Assembly (NCBI GenBank): GCA_963748095.1
Contig: CAVVIO010000016.1
Coordinates: forward strand, 124,001-188,000
DNA from: CAVVIO01 sp963748095
GTDB lineage: Bacteria > Bacteroidota > Bacteroidia > Bacteroidales > UBA10428
DNA: 64,000 bases
Direction: 5' to 3'
The position numbers and the translations under genes were made by a program. Below, piece by piece: positions 1 through 9,758 of the stretch. The number at the start of each line of letters is the position of its first letter. Positions within the stretch are counted from its first letter, which is position 1. The notes beneath the pieces are model-generated. The model saw nothing but the letters and a program-made list of their open reading frames with translations. It searched no databases and was not told the origin of the DNA.

Positions 1-3000
1 GTAAATCAATCACATATTTTTCAAAATCATACGAATGCAATTATAAACTACGAAATAGAACTCTTGTCTACCAATATTTACGGATGTCCGGCTGTACACA
101 GGGAAAAAATAAAAGTATATCCCGAAGTAGATGCCAAATTTGAATTAGTGGACCCGCTGGATTCAGTTGGGTGCCATGTAAATAATGTTACATTCAGGAA
201 CCAGTCAACCGGTAATACAGATAAATATTTATGGTATTATGGGGATGGCGCAACCGATAATGACACATTAGTTACGCATGCCTATGAGAACATTGGATTA
301 AACGATACTATTTATAAGTCAAAACTCATCGCAATATCCCCCTACAATTGCCGCGATACCTCAACCATACAGAATATCAGGGTCCATCCTTATATAAACG
401 CTATTTTTTCTGTCGATTCCACCACCAGTTGTTCTCCCATAGATGTAAATATCGATCCGCTGGGATCGGTAGGCGTAGACACTTTTTACTGGCATATCAA
501 AGGAATAAACAATGCCGTGGATAGTATTTTTACCAAACTTTCCAAAAATCCGATCCAATATATTTACACCGATAAAACACTGACCAGTCCCGATACCATT
601 AATGTGAGTATGTATGCGGCAAACAGGTTTGGATGTCAGGATACGGCCACATCACAACAACTAATTGTATTTCCAGAAGTAAAAGCACTATTTGACGTTG
701 ATACTAAAACCATATGTGATTCCTTACCCATTCATTTTACCAATAATTCAACCGGGTACAAGTTACTAAATCATTGGGATTTTGGAGACGGACGTACGGC
801 ACAGGATATAACTGATATGGATTATACACGTATATTCCGAAATCAGACCATATCTACAAAATCTTATGTTATAACACTGCAAACTACATCGGATAATTTA
901 TGTACAAGTACCTATGATACCACTATACAGGTACATCCTTACATAAAGGCCGACTTTACGCTCGATTATACCAACAACTGTACCCCACTTGATGTATCCA
1001 TTCAGAATCAGAGTATTCGTGTCTCAAATTACACCTGGGATTTCGGTGACGGCACACCGGTCGATCACTCATCTGCCCCAACACTTACACATCAGTTCTG
1101 GAACCCGCTTGAAGACAGTGATACTACTTATATGATCCAGCTTGCAGTTCAAAATCCTGAAGGGTGCGTCGATACCCTGGAACGAAATATTTCACTCTTA
1201 CCACAAGTCGTAGCTGCATTTGTAATGACAGATTCAGTAGGATGTAATCCGCTCAGTATCGTTTTTTCCAACCAGTCAAAAGGAAAAAACCTATACTACA
1301 GCTGGGATTTTGCCGGCATTACGTCACCTACCAATTCACCTGTTTTTTCAAGAACATTTAATCATTACGGTGCGAACGATTCCACTTTCAATATTACTTT
1401 AACCGCTTATAATGCATTCGGTTGCGATAGCAGTATATCCAAACCGGTAACTGTTTATGCTTACCTTGATACGTTATTCACTGTTTACAATGTCGACAGT
1501 TGCTCTCCTTTTAAAGTACAAATATCCAACCCTACCATTGCCGGTTCGATATTTCATTACTGGGATTTTGGTGACGGATCGCCTGTGAGCACCGTTTACG
1601 AGCCCAGCCATATATACAGGAACACCTCACTTGCAGCACGTACCGATCAGTTACGACTAATTGTTAAGAATAATCACAGTTGCTATGATACCCTTTACAG
1701 AAATATAACTACTTATCCGGAAGTGAATACCAGCTTTGCTGTCAGCAATGATCAGGGTTGCCAGCCCTTGCCGGTAAGCTTTACCAATGAGACAAATATA
1801 ATACCCGGAACGAATTTTTTCTGGACTTTTCAGGACGGGACCTATTCCACCAGCAGTAATCCACCTTCAAAGACTTATTCGAATACAACTTCAAGCAGTC
1901 AATTTCACACCATAAAACTGGAAGCTACCAGTCAATACGGTTGTTTCGACGATACCACGGTAAAAGTAGAAGTATACCCTTATATTTTTGCCAGATTTAT
2001 TACCGATAAATCCGCAATTTGTTCCGATGAGACTTTCGGTCTTGACCGTTCTGGTTCGTTAGGGGGCATTAACAGTTATTTCTGGGATTTCGGGGACGGA
2101 GAAACAAGTACAAGAAACGATGCGCAGTTTAATCATACATACACTAACATAGGAAATTCCACTCAAACAAGAAATATTAAACTAACCGTTTATAATCTTC
2201 AGGGTTGTGATACTTCCTGGTCGACAAGCTTACTGGTTCATCCTCAGGTAAGAGCTGATTTCGGTGTGGATGCAACCGAAATGTGCTATCCGCATACATT
2301 TGCTTTTAATAACCTTTCAAATCAGGGCGTAGCTAACCTTTTCCAGTGGAATTTTGGTGACGGGGTAAATTCATCTGAAACGAATCCCAATCACTTTTTC
2401 AATAATTTCAGCAATACTTTAGACAGCACCTATATGGTTACGCTTTCTGCCACTTCATCCTATGGTTGCGATAGTTCCATATCAAAAGTCATTACAGTGC
2501 ATCCCAAACCAAAAGCAGACTTTAATTTCCCGGTAACCGTAGATTGCCCACCCTTTGATGTAAGTTTCAGTAATAATTCAAAAGGCACCAATTTATCGTA
2601 TTTATGGGATTTTGATAACGGGAATCAAAGTCTGGAAACAGTACCAACAGAAACATTTTATAATAATAACTCTGATATTGAGGAAAGGCAAATCCGTCTG
2701 ATAGCCACAACTGAATTCGGTTGCAAGGATACATCATTTAAGCCTCTCAGAATTTATCCGAATGTGACTGTTGATTTCAATGCATCCGACTGGTCGGGTT
2801 GCAGCCCGTCCTCTATCAATTTAAATGGTATAGCCACCAATGAAAGTGAATATTACTGGTATGTTGACGGTCGGGCGATCAGCACATTGAAAGACCCGGT
2901 TTACCGTTTTGTAAATGATAATCCTACCGATAAAATTTTTAATGTTCAGTTTAAAGCCCTGTCGACATATAACTGTATGGCCGACACCACCAAACAGATC

Positions 3001-4140
3001 ACCATACATCCTACCCCTGTGGCCGAATTTGTTCCCGATCCAATCTTGCAGGATTATAATACTGAAACGGATATCACACAGGTAAAAATTAATAACCTTA
3101 CTTTCAATCAACCGACTTTCAATTACAAATGGGATTTTGGTGACGGCGATGTTACGGAAAAATCAGAAAACACATTTTTGAAGAATTATACAATCTGGGG
3201 TGATATCAATAATAAAAATCAGATACCTATTCAGATGATAGCTTCAAATCCCGATCATCCTGAATGTAGGGATACTATTATGCATAATATTATTATTAAT
3301 CCTCCTGTACCTGAAATAGACCTGGCAGAGGATATTGCAGCCTGCGTACCGTTTACTGTCGATTTTAGTGCCACAACAAAATACATCTATGGCGATAGTT
3401 ATCAATGGGACTTCGGTTATAACAGTGCCACCTCTACCAGTCCGGCCCCTGAATTTACCTATACAGAACCCGGTGAATATATTGCTAAACTCACTGTAAA
3501 GGGAGATGGCGGGTACAACTGGGATTATAAAAAAATTACCGTTTACCAGAAACCAACAATGGATTTTTCATTCACACCGAAAAAAGTTAAAAAAGAAAGC
3601 CAGTTACAACCCGGTCAGCCGGTGAAGTTTTTTAATCATACCCAACAAGGGGAAAATTATCTGTGGCTTTTCGGTGACGAACAAAATTCTACGGAATTAA
3701 ACCCCAGTCACGTTTATGCCGATACCGGAACCTATTATATAACACTTATTGCTACATCAACCGAGGGGTGCATGGATACCCTTACAAGTGATATTCCTGT
3801 CAAAGTAACAGGTGAGGGTAGTCTTGTTTTTCCATCGGGGATTGTTGTAGATCCAAGTGGTGCGGCAGATGAATACTATGACCCTAATGAAAGTAATCCG
3901 GGTGTTTTTCGTCCGGTTGCGTCCGGTGTTGCAAAATATAAACTCGAAATATATAACAGATGGGGTGTCCTGGTATTTATAAGTGATGATGTTAAAAAAG
4001 GCTGGAACGGTTATATTGATGGCAAAATTGCAAAACAGGATGTTTATATATGGAAAGTAAAGGCAACTTTTACAAATGGGGAACCCTATATTGCAGCAGG
4101 TGATCTAACACTTCTTGTTGCCCCGACATCCACTTACTAA
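1..4140 (+). CDS. PKD-repeat T9SS cargo protein with type B (CHU_C) C-terminal sorting domain, 5' truncated
   Basis: The reading frame is open from base 1, so the true start lies before the window; the first possible start (TTG at 64) sits inside a repeat and is not a real start. The visible part is about 1,380 residues. It holds roughly 14 PKD-like domains, recognised by WDFGDG or close variants (for example near 777, 1036, 1561, 2083, 2347, 3130). Most domains carry two cysteines, one near the start (GCxP-like) and one late (GCxDT-like). The last ~85 residues (YKLEIYNRWGVLVF, GWNGYIDG, QDVYIWKV) match the gliding-motility-associated C-terminal domain used as a type B T9SS signal. The product is inferred to be a very large secreted or surface adhesin-like protein. 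The PorP/SprF gene just downstream is the usual partner of type B cargo. The cargo's ligand cannot be told from sequence. Confidence 0.9.
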   Translation, partial: VNQSHIFQNHTNAIINYEIELLSTNIYGCPAVHREKIKVYPEVDAKFELVDPLDSVGCHVNNVTFRNQSTGNTDKYLWYYGDGATDNDTLVTHAYENIGLNDTIYKSKLIAISPYNCRDTSTIQNIRVHPYINAIFSVDSTTSCSPIDVNIDPLGSVGVDTFYWHIKGINNAVDSIFTKLSKNPIQYIYTDKTLTSPDTINVSMYAANRFGCQDTATSQQLIVFPEVKALFDVDTKTICDSLPIHFTNNSTGYKLLNHWDFGDGRTAQDITDMDYTRIFRNQTISTKSYVITLQTTSDNLCTSTYDTTIQVHPYIKADFTLDYTNNCTPLDVSIQNQSIRVSNYTWDFGDGTPVDHSSAPTLTHQFWNPLEDSDTTYMIQLAVQNPEGCVDTLERNISLLPQVVAAFVMTDSVGCNPLSIVFSNQSKGKNLYYSWDFAGITSPTNSPVFSRTFNHYGANDSTFNITLTAYNAFGCDSSISKPVTVYAYLDTLFTVYNVDSCSPFKVQISNPTIAGSIFHYWDFGDGSPVSTVYEPSHIYRNTSLAARTDQLRLIVKNNHSCYDTLYRNITTYPEVNTSFAVSNDQGCQPLPVSFTNETNIIPGTNFFWTFQDGTYSTSSNPPSKTYSNTTSSSQFHTIKLEATSQYGCFDDTTVKVEVYPYIFARFITDKSAICSDETFGLDRSGSLGGINSYFWDFGDGETSTRNDAQFNHTYTNIGNSTQTRNIKLTVYNLQGCDTSWSTSLLVHPQVRADFGVDATEMCYPHTFAFNNLSNQGVANLFQWNFGDGVNSSETNPNHFFNNFSNTLDSTYMVTLSATSSYGCDSSISKVITVHPKPKADFNFPVTVDCPPFDVSFSNNSKGTNLSYLWDFDNGNQSLETVPTETFYNNNSDIEERQIRLIATTEFGCKDTSFKPLRIYPNVTVDFNASDWSGCSPSSINLNGIATNESEYYWYVDGRAISTLKDPVYRFVNDNPTDKIFNVQFKALSTYNCMADTTKQITIHPTPVAEFVPDPILQDYNTETDITQVKINNLTFNQPTFNYKWDFGDGDVTEKSENTFLKNYTIWGDINNKNQIPIQMIASNPDHPECRDTIMHNIIINPPVPEIDLAEDIAACVPFTVDFSATTKYIYGDSYQWDFGYNSATSTSPAPEFTYTEPGEYIAKLTVKGDGGYNWDYKKITVYQKPTMDFSFTPKKVKKESQLQPGQPVKFFNHTQQGENYLWLFGDEQNSTELNPSHVYADTGTYYITLIATSTEGCMDTLTSDIPVKVTGEGSLVFPSGIVVDPSGAADEYYDPNESNPGVFRPVASGVAKYKLEIYNRWGVLVFISDDVKKGWNGYIDGKIAKQDVYIWKVKATFTNGEPYIAAGDLTLLVAPTSTY

Positions 4141-4423
4141 TGCAACATATTCTTCTTAGTTAGTAATTTTAGTTGTCAATTTATTTATTTATTGAGAAAT
4201 AACGGTTCCGTTTTAAATTAAAACTAATACATGGTTTACTTTCAGAACTTTACCTGATTAAACTTTCATATTGTTCATAATATTTAAAAGAATGATAAAA
4301 CATTTTGAAAAAATATACTGTATTTTGACCAATTTGATTAACAAATCCGCTTAACTCACGTATTAGATAAAGAACCGAAAACATCTAATAAAATTAAACA
4401 GTTAGGTGCTTTAGCACAGAAAG

Positions 4424-5398
4424 ATGGCCCGAAATATTTTCATATTTGTACTTTTAGTATGTTCTGCAGTACAGTTGAGAGGACAGGATCCACAATTTTC
4501 GCAATTTTATTCCAATCCTCTTTATCTGGCGCCATCATTTGCAGGAGGTGTGGAAGGCAGCCGTATAAGCGCCCTTTACCGTGATCAGTGGTATTCCCTG
4601 CCCAATGCATTTGTAACTTACAGCTTTTCCTACGATCACTATTTTTCCAACTTTAACAGTGGTGTAGGAGTAATAGCATATAAGGATGTAGCCGGTTCAG
4701 GCCAGTTAGGAACATTAAATATCGGTTTGCAATATTCCTATAATTTCCAGTTTATGCATACCTGGCAGATCCGTCCCGGAATGTGTTTCTCTTACCTGGA
4801 ACATGGCCTGGCTTTTGATAAACTTAAATTCATCGACCAGCTGATGGACCCATCAACAACCACCTCTATAAATGCGCCTGTAAGGGAAAAAGCCAGGGAC
4901 ATCGATTTCGCAACCTCATTATTAATCTATTCGAAAAAGGTCTGGATTGGCTCCACTGTCGACCATTTACTTACACCAAATCTTTCCTTATATGCCGATG
5001 AATCATTGGTACCCCTAAAAATCACAGTTTTCGGGGGAGTTCAAATTATGAAAAAAGGGAGGTTACTAAATCCAATAGATGAAACCATGACACTCTCTTT
5101 CTTATATAAAAAGCAAGAGTCGCTTGAACAACTTGACCTTGGTATATACTGGCATAAAAATCCACTTGTGCTGGGATTTTGGTATCGGGGTATACCACCC
5201 TTTAATTCGAAATTCGGAGATGCCGTGGTATTCCTTGTCGGATTTAAAACCCAACAATTTAATATAGGATACAGTTATGATTTTACAGTTTCCGACTTGC
5301 TTGTACATGCCCGCGGTTCCCATGAAATTTCTATGAGCTTTAAATTCCTGCTTCCAAAAAGAAAGAAACTCGGCAGTGTTCCATGCCCTGAATTCTAA
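4424..5398 (+). CDS. PorP/SprF family type IX secretion outer-membrane protein
   Basis: 324 residues. A signal peptide (MARNIFIFVLLVCSAVQLRGQ) is followed directly by DPQFSQFYSNPLYLAPSFAG, the hallmark start of PorP/SprF proteins. The rest shows alternating aromatic/glycine beta-strand patterns expected of an outer-membrane barrel, such as NIGLQYSYNF and FNIGYSYDF. Family members work with T9SS and often lie beside large cargo genes with type B signals, as here (gap of 283 bases after the PKD protein, same strand). Its likely role is secretion or surface attachment of that cargo; the pairing is inferred from position. Confidence 0.92.
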   Translation: MARNIFIFVLLVCSAVQLRGQDPQFSQFYSNPLYLAPSFAGGVEGSRISALYRDQWYSLPNAFVTYSFSYDHYFSNFNSGVGVIAYKDVAGSGQLGTLNIGLQYSYNFQFMHTWQIRPGMCFSYLEHGLAFDKLKFIDQLMDPSTTTSINAPVREKARDIDFATSLLIYSKKVWIGSTVDHLLTPNLSLYADESLVPLKITVFGGVQIMKKGRLLNPIDETMTLSFLYKKQESLEQLDLGIYWHKNPLVLGFWYRGIPPFNSKFGDAVVFLVGFKTQQFNIGYSYDFTVSDLLVHARGSHEISMSFKFLLPKRKKLGSVPCPEF

Positions 5399-5480
5399 TC
5401 CTCTTATTTTCCTTATTTCTGAACTATTGATAAACCGAAAGATTTTTGGTTTTTGAAATGTGTAATTTATTTTAAAACTA

Positions 5481-5488
5481 TATATTTG
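5481..5488 (+). promoter_or_regulatory. Candidate Bacteroidota -7 promoter element for the OmpH-like gene
   Basis: TATATTTG matches the TAnnTTTG -7 consensus and lies 38 bases before the start codon at 5527. A TTTG sits at 5452-5455, a little further upstream than the usual -33 spacing, so the match is partial. Confidence 0.4.
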
Positions 5489-5526
5489 TATCCAATAAAA
5501 ATTAAAATTTTAATAAAGTACTGAAT

Positions 5527-6150
5527 ATGAAAAAATTACCTATTATCCTGAACATTGTTTCATTAGTAGCAATTGCAGCGCTTTTCGTATTGTTTTTTAC
5601 ATCGCGTTCAGGCATGAATGATATGTCTTCTGTGGATAATAATAGCGGGATGTCGCAGTCAATTGATTCCGCAAAGGGAATAGTATATGTGAATATTGAC
5701 ACCGTTCTGAATAATTACGATTTTTATTTCGATTTACAACAGAAATTGCAGGACAATCTTAAAACATCTCAGGCACAATTAGATACAAAACAAAAATCGT
5801 ATCAAAAAGATGCCCAGAATTTCCAGTACAAAGTGGACAGGGGATTGATAACAAGATCGGAGGCTGCCAAATTACAACAGGATCTTGCCAACCAGGAACA
5901 GTCACTGGTGCAGCTTCAGAATGATCTTAGATCGCAGTTAGCCGACCAGCAACAGGTTGCTTACAGGCAGGTATTAAATTCGATCATGGAATATCTTACC
6001 GAATTACAGTCTGTACACAGATATAAATATGTAATGGGAACTTCATTCGGTGGCAATATACTTTATGCCGATAAGAATCTTGATATTACAAAAAGAGTAA
6101 TCAAAGGTCTTAACGAAAAATACAAAAAAGAACGGGAAAAAACCAAATAA
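5527..6150 (+). CDS. OmpH/Skp-like periplasmic chaperone family protein
   Basis: 207 residues. An N-terminal hydrophobic segment (about residues 5-24) acts as signal anchor, followed by a short serine/asparagine-rich linker. The motif GIVYVNIDTVLNNYDFYFDLQQKL is the typical OmpH entry strand, with a long glutamine/lysine-rich coiled-coil arm (about 65-150) and a closing strand with YKYVMGTSFGGNILYADKNLDIT. Skp/OmpH proteins bind unfolded outer-membrane proteins in the periplasm. The uncleaved-looking anchor and long linker are common in Bacteroidota homologues. The glycosyltransferase gene follows after 24 bases. Confidence 0.88.
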   Translation: MKKLPIILNIVSLVAIAALFVLFFTSRSGMNDMSSVDNNSGMSQSIDSAKGIVYVNIDTVLNNYDFYFDLQQKLQDNLKTSQAQLDTKQKSYQKDAQNFQYKVDRGLITRSEAAKLQQDLANQEQSLVQLQNDLRSQLADQQQVAYRQVLNSIMEYLTELQSVHRYKYVMGTSFGGNILYADKNLDITKRVIKGLNEKYKKEREKTK

Positions 6151-6174
6151 AATCTACCCGCAGGGTTCAATTTT

Positions 6175-7470
6175 ATGGGTTTTGCAACCGCATATCTGAA
6201 AAGGCATCAATTATTTCAGGTTCATATATCAGAGCCCCCTTCGGGGCTTTTGAATTTTATTGTGGTCATACCAGTATACAATGAAGATAACTTGCAGGAT
6301 ACGTTGACTTCGCTTTTCAATTGTGAACGTCCGAAAGCGCATGTTGAGATAATATTGGTTTTTAATTCTTCCGAAGCTGATCCGGAGGAAGTGAAAAATC
6401 AAAATATTTTAACTTTGAATCAGACTGAAGCCTGGCTTACGGAAAAAAACACCAAAAATTTCAGGTTCAATATCCTTCACTTCCCCGATTTACCAAAAAA
6501 GTCAGCCGGAGCCGGATTGGCGAGAAAAATAGGTATGGATGCAGCTGTTTCCAGATTCGATCAGCTTGACAAAAAAAAGGGCATTATACTTTCACTCGAT
6601 GCTGACACTCTTTGCAGTACAAATTATTTCACTGCTATTGAGTCCGAATTTATAAATGATCCGGATATCATTGGTTTCACAATCTATTTTGAACATCCCT
6701 TATCGGGAAATGAATTCGACACTCCCGTTTACCAGGCAGTTACACTCTATGAATTGCACATGAGATATTATATAGAAGGACTTCGATATGCGGGTTTCCC
6801 TTATGCCTTTCATACGGTAGGCTCCTGTTTTGGAATAACAGCCGATATTTATTGCAAGCAGGGAGGGATGAACCGCCGTCAGGGAGGGGAAGATTTTTAT
6901 TTTCTGCACAAAGTTATTCCCCAGGGAAAATTTACTGAGATCAACAACACTGCATTGTACCCATCACCCCGACCCTCTTCACGTGTACCTTTCGGAACAG
7001 GTCCGGTAATACAAAAAATACTAAACGAAAAAAATAATAAACTGGAAACTTTTCATCCTGCAGTATTTGATGAACTGAAAATGTTTATTCAGTTAAAAGA
7101 TAAGTTTTTCAACAAAACTACGGAAGAATTGAGCCTGATATATAAAATACTGCCCGGGAGTATACGTTCGTTTATAAATTCAAAAGATTTTACAGCAGCA
7201 TTGACAGAAATAAATGCGAACTGCACGACTTCTTTCACATATAAAAAAAGATTCTATCAGTGGTTTAATGCTTTCCGGGTTTTTAAATACTTAAATTTTT
7301 GTTCGGCAAATCTTTACCCGAAAAAAGAAATCTGTTATGCAGCAAATAAACTACTTGAAAAAAATGGATTCCCCACGGAATCAGAACTCTCACCTGTTGA
7401 ATTATTAAATATTTACAGAAATTACCAGCGGCAAAACATTCATACTATTCATCCTTCTCTTTTACAATAA
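6175..7470 (+). CDS. Glycosyltransferase family 2 protein
   Basis: 431 residues. The GT-A core is visible: FIVVIPVYNEDNLQDTLTSL opens the nucleotide-binding fold, ILSLDADTLCSTNYF holds the DxD-type metal site, and MNRRQGGEDFYFLHKV corresponds to the acceptor-side ED motif. About 28 residues precede the fold; their pattern (YLxxxxLFxxxISExPxxxL) resembles related proteins, which supports the start at 6175. The early coding sequence contains a GC-rich hairpin followed by T residues that looks like a terminator. The 3' end overlaps the convergent ftsB-like gene by 26 bases. Donor and acceptor sugars are unknown. Confidence 0.85.
   Translation: MGFATAYLKRHQLFQVHISEPPSGLLNFIVVIPVYNEDNLQDTLTSLFNCERPKAHVEIILVFNSSEADPEEVKNQNILTLNQTEAWLTEKNTKNFRFNILHFPDLPKKSAGAGLARKIGMDAAVSRFDQLDKKKGIILSLDADTLCSTNYFTAIESEFINDPDIIGFTIYFEHPLSGNEFDTPVYQAVTLYELHMRYYIEGLRYAGFPYAFHTVGSCFGITADIYCKQGGMNRRQGGEDFYFLHKVIPQGKFTEINNTALYPSPRPSSRVPFGTGPVIQKILNEKNNKLETFHPAVFDELKMFIQLKDKFFNKTTEELSLIYKILPGSIRSFINSKDFTAALTEINANCTTSFTYKKRFYQWFNAFRVFKYLNFCSANLYPKKEICYAANKLLEKNGFPTESELSPVELLNIYRNYQRQNIHTIHPSLLQ
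6233..6251 (+). terminator. Terminator-like hairpin inside the start of the glycosyltransferase gene
   Basis: AGCCCC and GGGGCT form a six-pair stem around CTTC, followed by TTT. It lies 83 bases after the OmpH-like stop codon, where a terminator would be expected, but also 58 bases inside the glycosyltransferase reading frame. It may attenuate read-through, or be chance. Confidence 0.3.
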
Positions 7471-7759
7471 CATATACATCTTCATTCTTTTTCTTCATCA
7501 GGTATTGTTCACGGGCAAATTTTTCAAGATTTTCATTGTTGGTCTTTAACTCCTTCATTCGTTGCGAATCTTCATTAATCCTTTTCAGATAATAGGTTTT
7601 ATCGTTTTCGAGCGTTTTAAGTTCGCGTTTATTCTGCCACTGTTCTATCAGATTATTTTCATCAAATACCAAAACCCAGACAAAAAACACCAGTGTTGCC
7701 AGCACATACTTATTCTTCAGAATTACCAGTAATCGTTTTACAAATTTATGCTGATCCAT
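7445..7759 (-). CDS. FtsB/DivIC-like septum formation initiator protein
   Basis: 104 residues. It has a short cytosolic N-terminus, one membrane helix (NKYVLATLVFFVWVLVFDE), then a coiled coil rich in Glu/Lys/Asn (about 37-80) ending in ENLEKFAREQYLMKKKNEDVYVI. This architecture and the REQYLMKK-type ending are typical of FtsB/DivIC, which forms a periplasmic coiled-coil complex with FtsL and DivIB/FtsQ at the division site. It runs convergent to the glycosyltransferase gene and overlaps its 3' end. Confidence 0.87.
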   Translation of the reverse strand: MDQHKFVKRLLVILKNKYVLATLVFFVWVLVFDENNLIEQWQNKRELKTLENDKTYYLKRINEDSQRMKELKTNNENLEKFAREQYLMKKKNEDVYVIVKEKDE

Positions 7760-7968
7760 ATTAATAAGATTTTTCTCAAAATTACGAACAAACGGTGACG
7801 ATAATTGTCCTTTTAACGGGGAATTTATTTACAAGACCAATTATTTTTCAACATAACCCGATAACCTGAGAAAAATCAAATTTTCAAGTAATAAATGTCA
7901 TTTTTTAGGGTAACAGTTGTATCTAACTTTATAACATTGAGAAAATTGAAATTTAAAAAGAATTAGAT

Positions 7969-9600
7969 ATGGTAAAAGGATTTTTTAAAGTACCCGTTCC
8001 CAAGAATGAACCCATTTTAAAATACGAACCGGGTTCTTCTGAAAGAAAGGAACTGAGAGAGGCAATAAATGAAGCGCTTACAAAGGAGGTTGAAATACCA
8101 ATGGTTATTGATGGCAAAGAAATCCACACGGATAATCGTATCACTATCCGCCCCCCGCACGATCTGAAAAAGATTTTAGGATATTATCACCAGGGAGAAG
8201 AACAACATGTAACAGATGCAATAAATGCCGCACTAAATGCCCGTGAAAAGTGGGCTGCCATGCCCTGGGAACAAAGAGCTGCTATCTTTTTAAAAGCAGC
8301 CGATTTGCTTGCGGGCCCATATCGCTATAAGATGACGGCAGCTACCATGCTTTGCCAGTCGAAAAACATACACCAGGCCGAGATAGATGCAACTTGCGAA
8401 CTGATTGATTTTTTCAGGTTTAATGTAAGTTACATGACTCAGATATATAGTATCCAGCCTGAATCTCCACGGGGAATTTGGAACCGGATGGAATGGCGAC
8501 CCCTGGAAGGTTTTGTTTTCGCACTTACCCCGTTTAACTTTACATCAATAGCAGGTAATCTGCCTACTGCACCTGCCATAATGGGAAATGTGGTAGTATG
8601 GAAACCTTCCAAATCGCAGGTCTATTCAGCAAGAGTAATTATGGAAGTGCTTCAGGCTGCCGGACTACCCGACGGAGTGATTAATATGATTTTGGTGCCC
8701 GGTCCTGTTGCAGGAGATACAATTTTGCGACACCCTTCTTTTGCTGGTATTCACTTTACCGGTTCAACAAATGTCTTCCAGGGAATCTGGAAAACCATCG
8801 GGGAAAATATAAAAAAATACAAAACCTATCCCCGAATAGTAGGTGAAACGGGTGGTAAGGATTTTGTGATGGTGCATGAATCGGCAAATGCAAGGCAGGT
8901 GGCTACAGGACTTACAAGAGGGGCTTTTGAATACCAGGGACAAAAATGTTCCGCAGCCAGTCGTGCTTATATTCCCGATACGCTTTGGCCACAGATTAAG
9001 GAATTACTGCAGAACGACCTGTCATCATTTAAAATAGGGAGCCCTGAGAATTTTGGTAATTTTTTCAACGCGGTAATTGATGAAGCAGCTTTCGACAAAA
9101 TGGCAAAAGTGATCGATAAAGCCAGGAAAGATAAAGAAGTTGAAATTATTGCCGGGGGAAAATATGACAAAACAAAAGGTTACTTTATCGAACCTACTAT
9201 TTTGTTAACAACAGATCCGCATTATTATACAATGGAAGAAGAATTATTCGGACCAATTCTTACTATATATGTGTACCCGGCTGATAAATTCGATGACACT
9301 TTAGAAATACTGGATAATACGTCTATTTATGGACTAACCGGTTCGATTTTCGCCCTGGATCGCGAGGTAATTACCCGTACAGTTGAACGGTTGAAAAATG
9401 CTGCCGGGAATTTTTATATAAATGACAAACCTACCGGTGCTGTTGTAGGTCAGCAACCTTTTGGAGGAGCGCGCGGTTCGGGAACCAACGACAAAGCCGG
9501 ATCGATGATCAATATGTTACGGTGGACTTCTCCCCGATCGATAAAAGAGAATTTCGTACCACCAACAGATTACCGGTATCCTTTCCTTTCGGAGGAATAA
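7969..9600 (+). CDS. pruA: L-glutamate gamma-semialdehyde dehydrogenase (1-pyrroline-5-carboxylate dehydrogenase)
   Basis: 543 residues, the length of the stand-alone PruA family. The enzyme oxidises glutamate semialdehyde to glutamate with NAD+ as the second step of proline catabolism. The aldehyde dehydrogenase signatures are present: FALTPFNFTSIAGNLP, VVWKPSKSQ, FTGSTNVF in the cofactor region, VGETGGKDF with the general-base Glu, GQKCSAASRAY with the catalytic Cys (residue 327), and EELFGPILTIYVY. No proline dehydrogenase gene is nearby, so this is a single-gene unit here. Confidence 0.95.
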   Translation: MVKGFFKVPVPKNEPILKYEPGSSERKELREAINEALTKEVEIPMVIDGKEIHTDNRITIRPPHDLKKILGYYHQGEEQHVTDAINAALNAREKWAAMPWEQRAAIFLKAADLLAGPYRYKMTAATMLCQSKNIHQAEIDATCELIDFFRFNVSYMTQIYSIQPESPRGIWNRMEWRPLEGFVFALTPFNFTSIAGNLPTAPAIMGNVVVWKPSKSQVYSARVIMEVLQAAGLPDGVINMILVPGPVAGDTILRHPSFAGIHFTGSTNVFQGIWKTIGENIKKYKTYPRIVGETGGKDFVMVHESANARQVATGLTRGAFEYQGQKCSAASRAYIPDTLWPQIKELLQNDLSSFKIGSPENFGNFFNAVIDEAAFDKMAKVIDKARKDKEVEIIAGGKYDKTKGYFIEPTILLTTDPHYYTMEEELFGPILTIYVYPADKFDDTLEILDNTSIYGLTGSIFALDREVITRTVERLKNAAGNFYINDKPTGAVVGQQPFGGARGSGTNDKAGSMINMLRWTSPRSIKENFVPPTDYRYPFLSEE

Positions 9601-9634
9601 AAAATATCGATTGTTTAGTTGTTCTGTTTAAAAA

Positions 9635-9743
9635 GTGCATCTCTGAAATTTATATTCTGCTTTCACCGCTAAGAAGAAGAAAAAAGTTTAAGCTAAGCTG
9701 AAAAGAATTATAAAGGAAGTAGAAAATTGTTTCGGAGATGCAC
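9635..9743. repeat. Long imperfect inverted repeat between pruA and the DUF5103 gene
   Basis: GTGCATCTCTGAAA (9635-9648) pairs with TTTCGGAGATGCAC (9730-9743), 13 of 14 positions complementary plus one G-T pair, enclosing an 81-base purine-rich centre. It lies between convergent genes and could act as a two-way transcription stop. The long separated arms also fit a small non-autonomous mobile element. There is no T-run after the arms. Confidence 0.5.
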
Positions 9744-9758
9744 CTTACAGCAATATAA

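Noticed and set aside
64..66. TTG as start of the PKD protein
   Set aside because: The frame is open to base 1 and the repeat pattern continues across it, so the gene begins outside the window.
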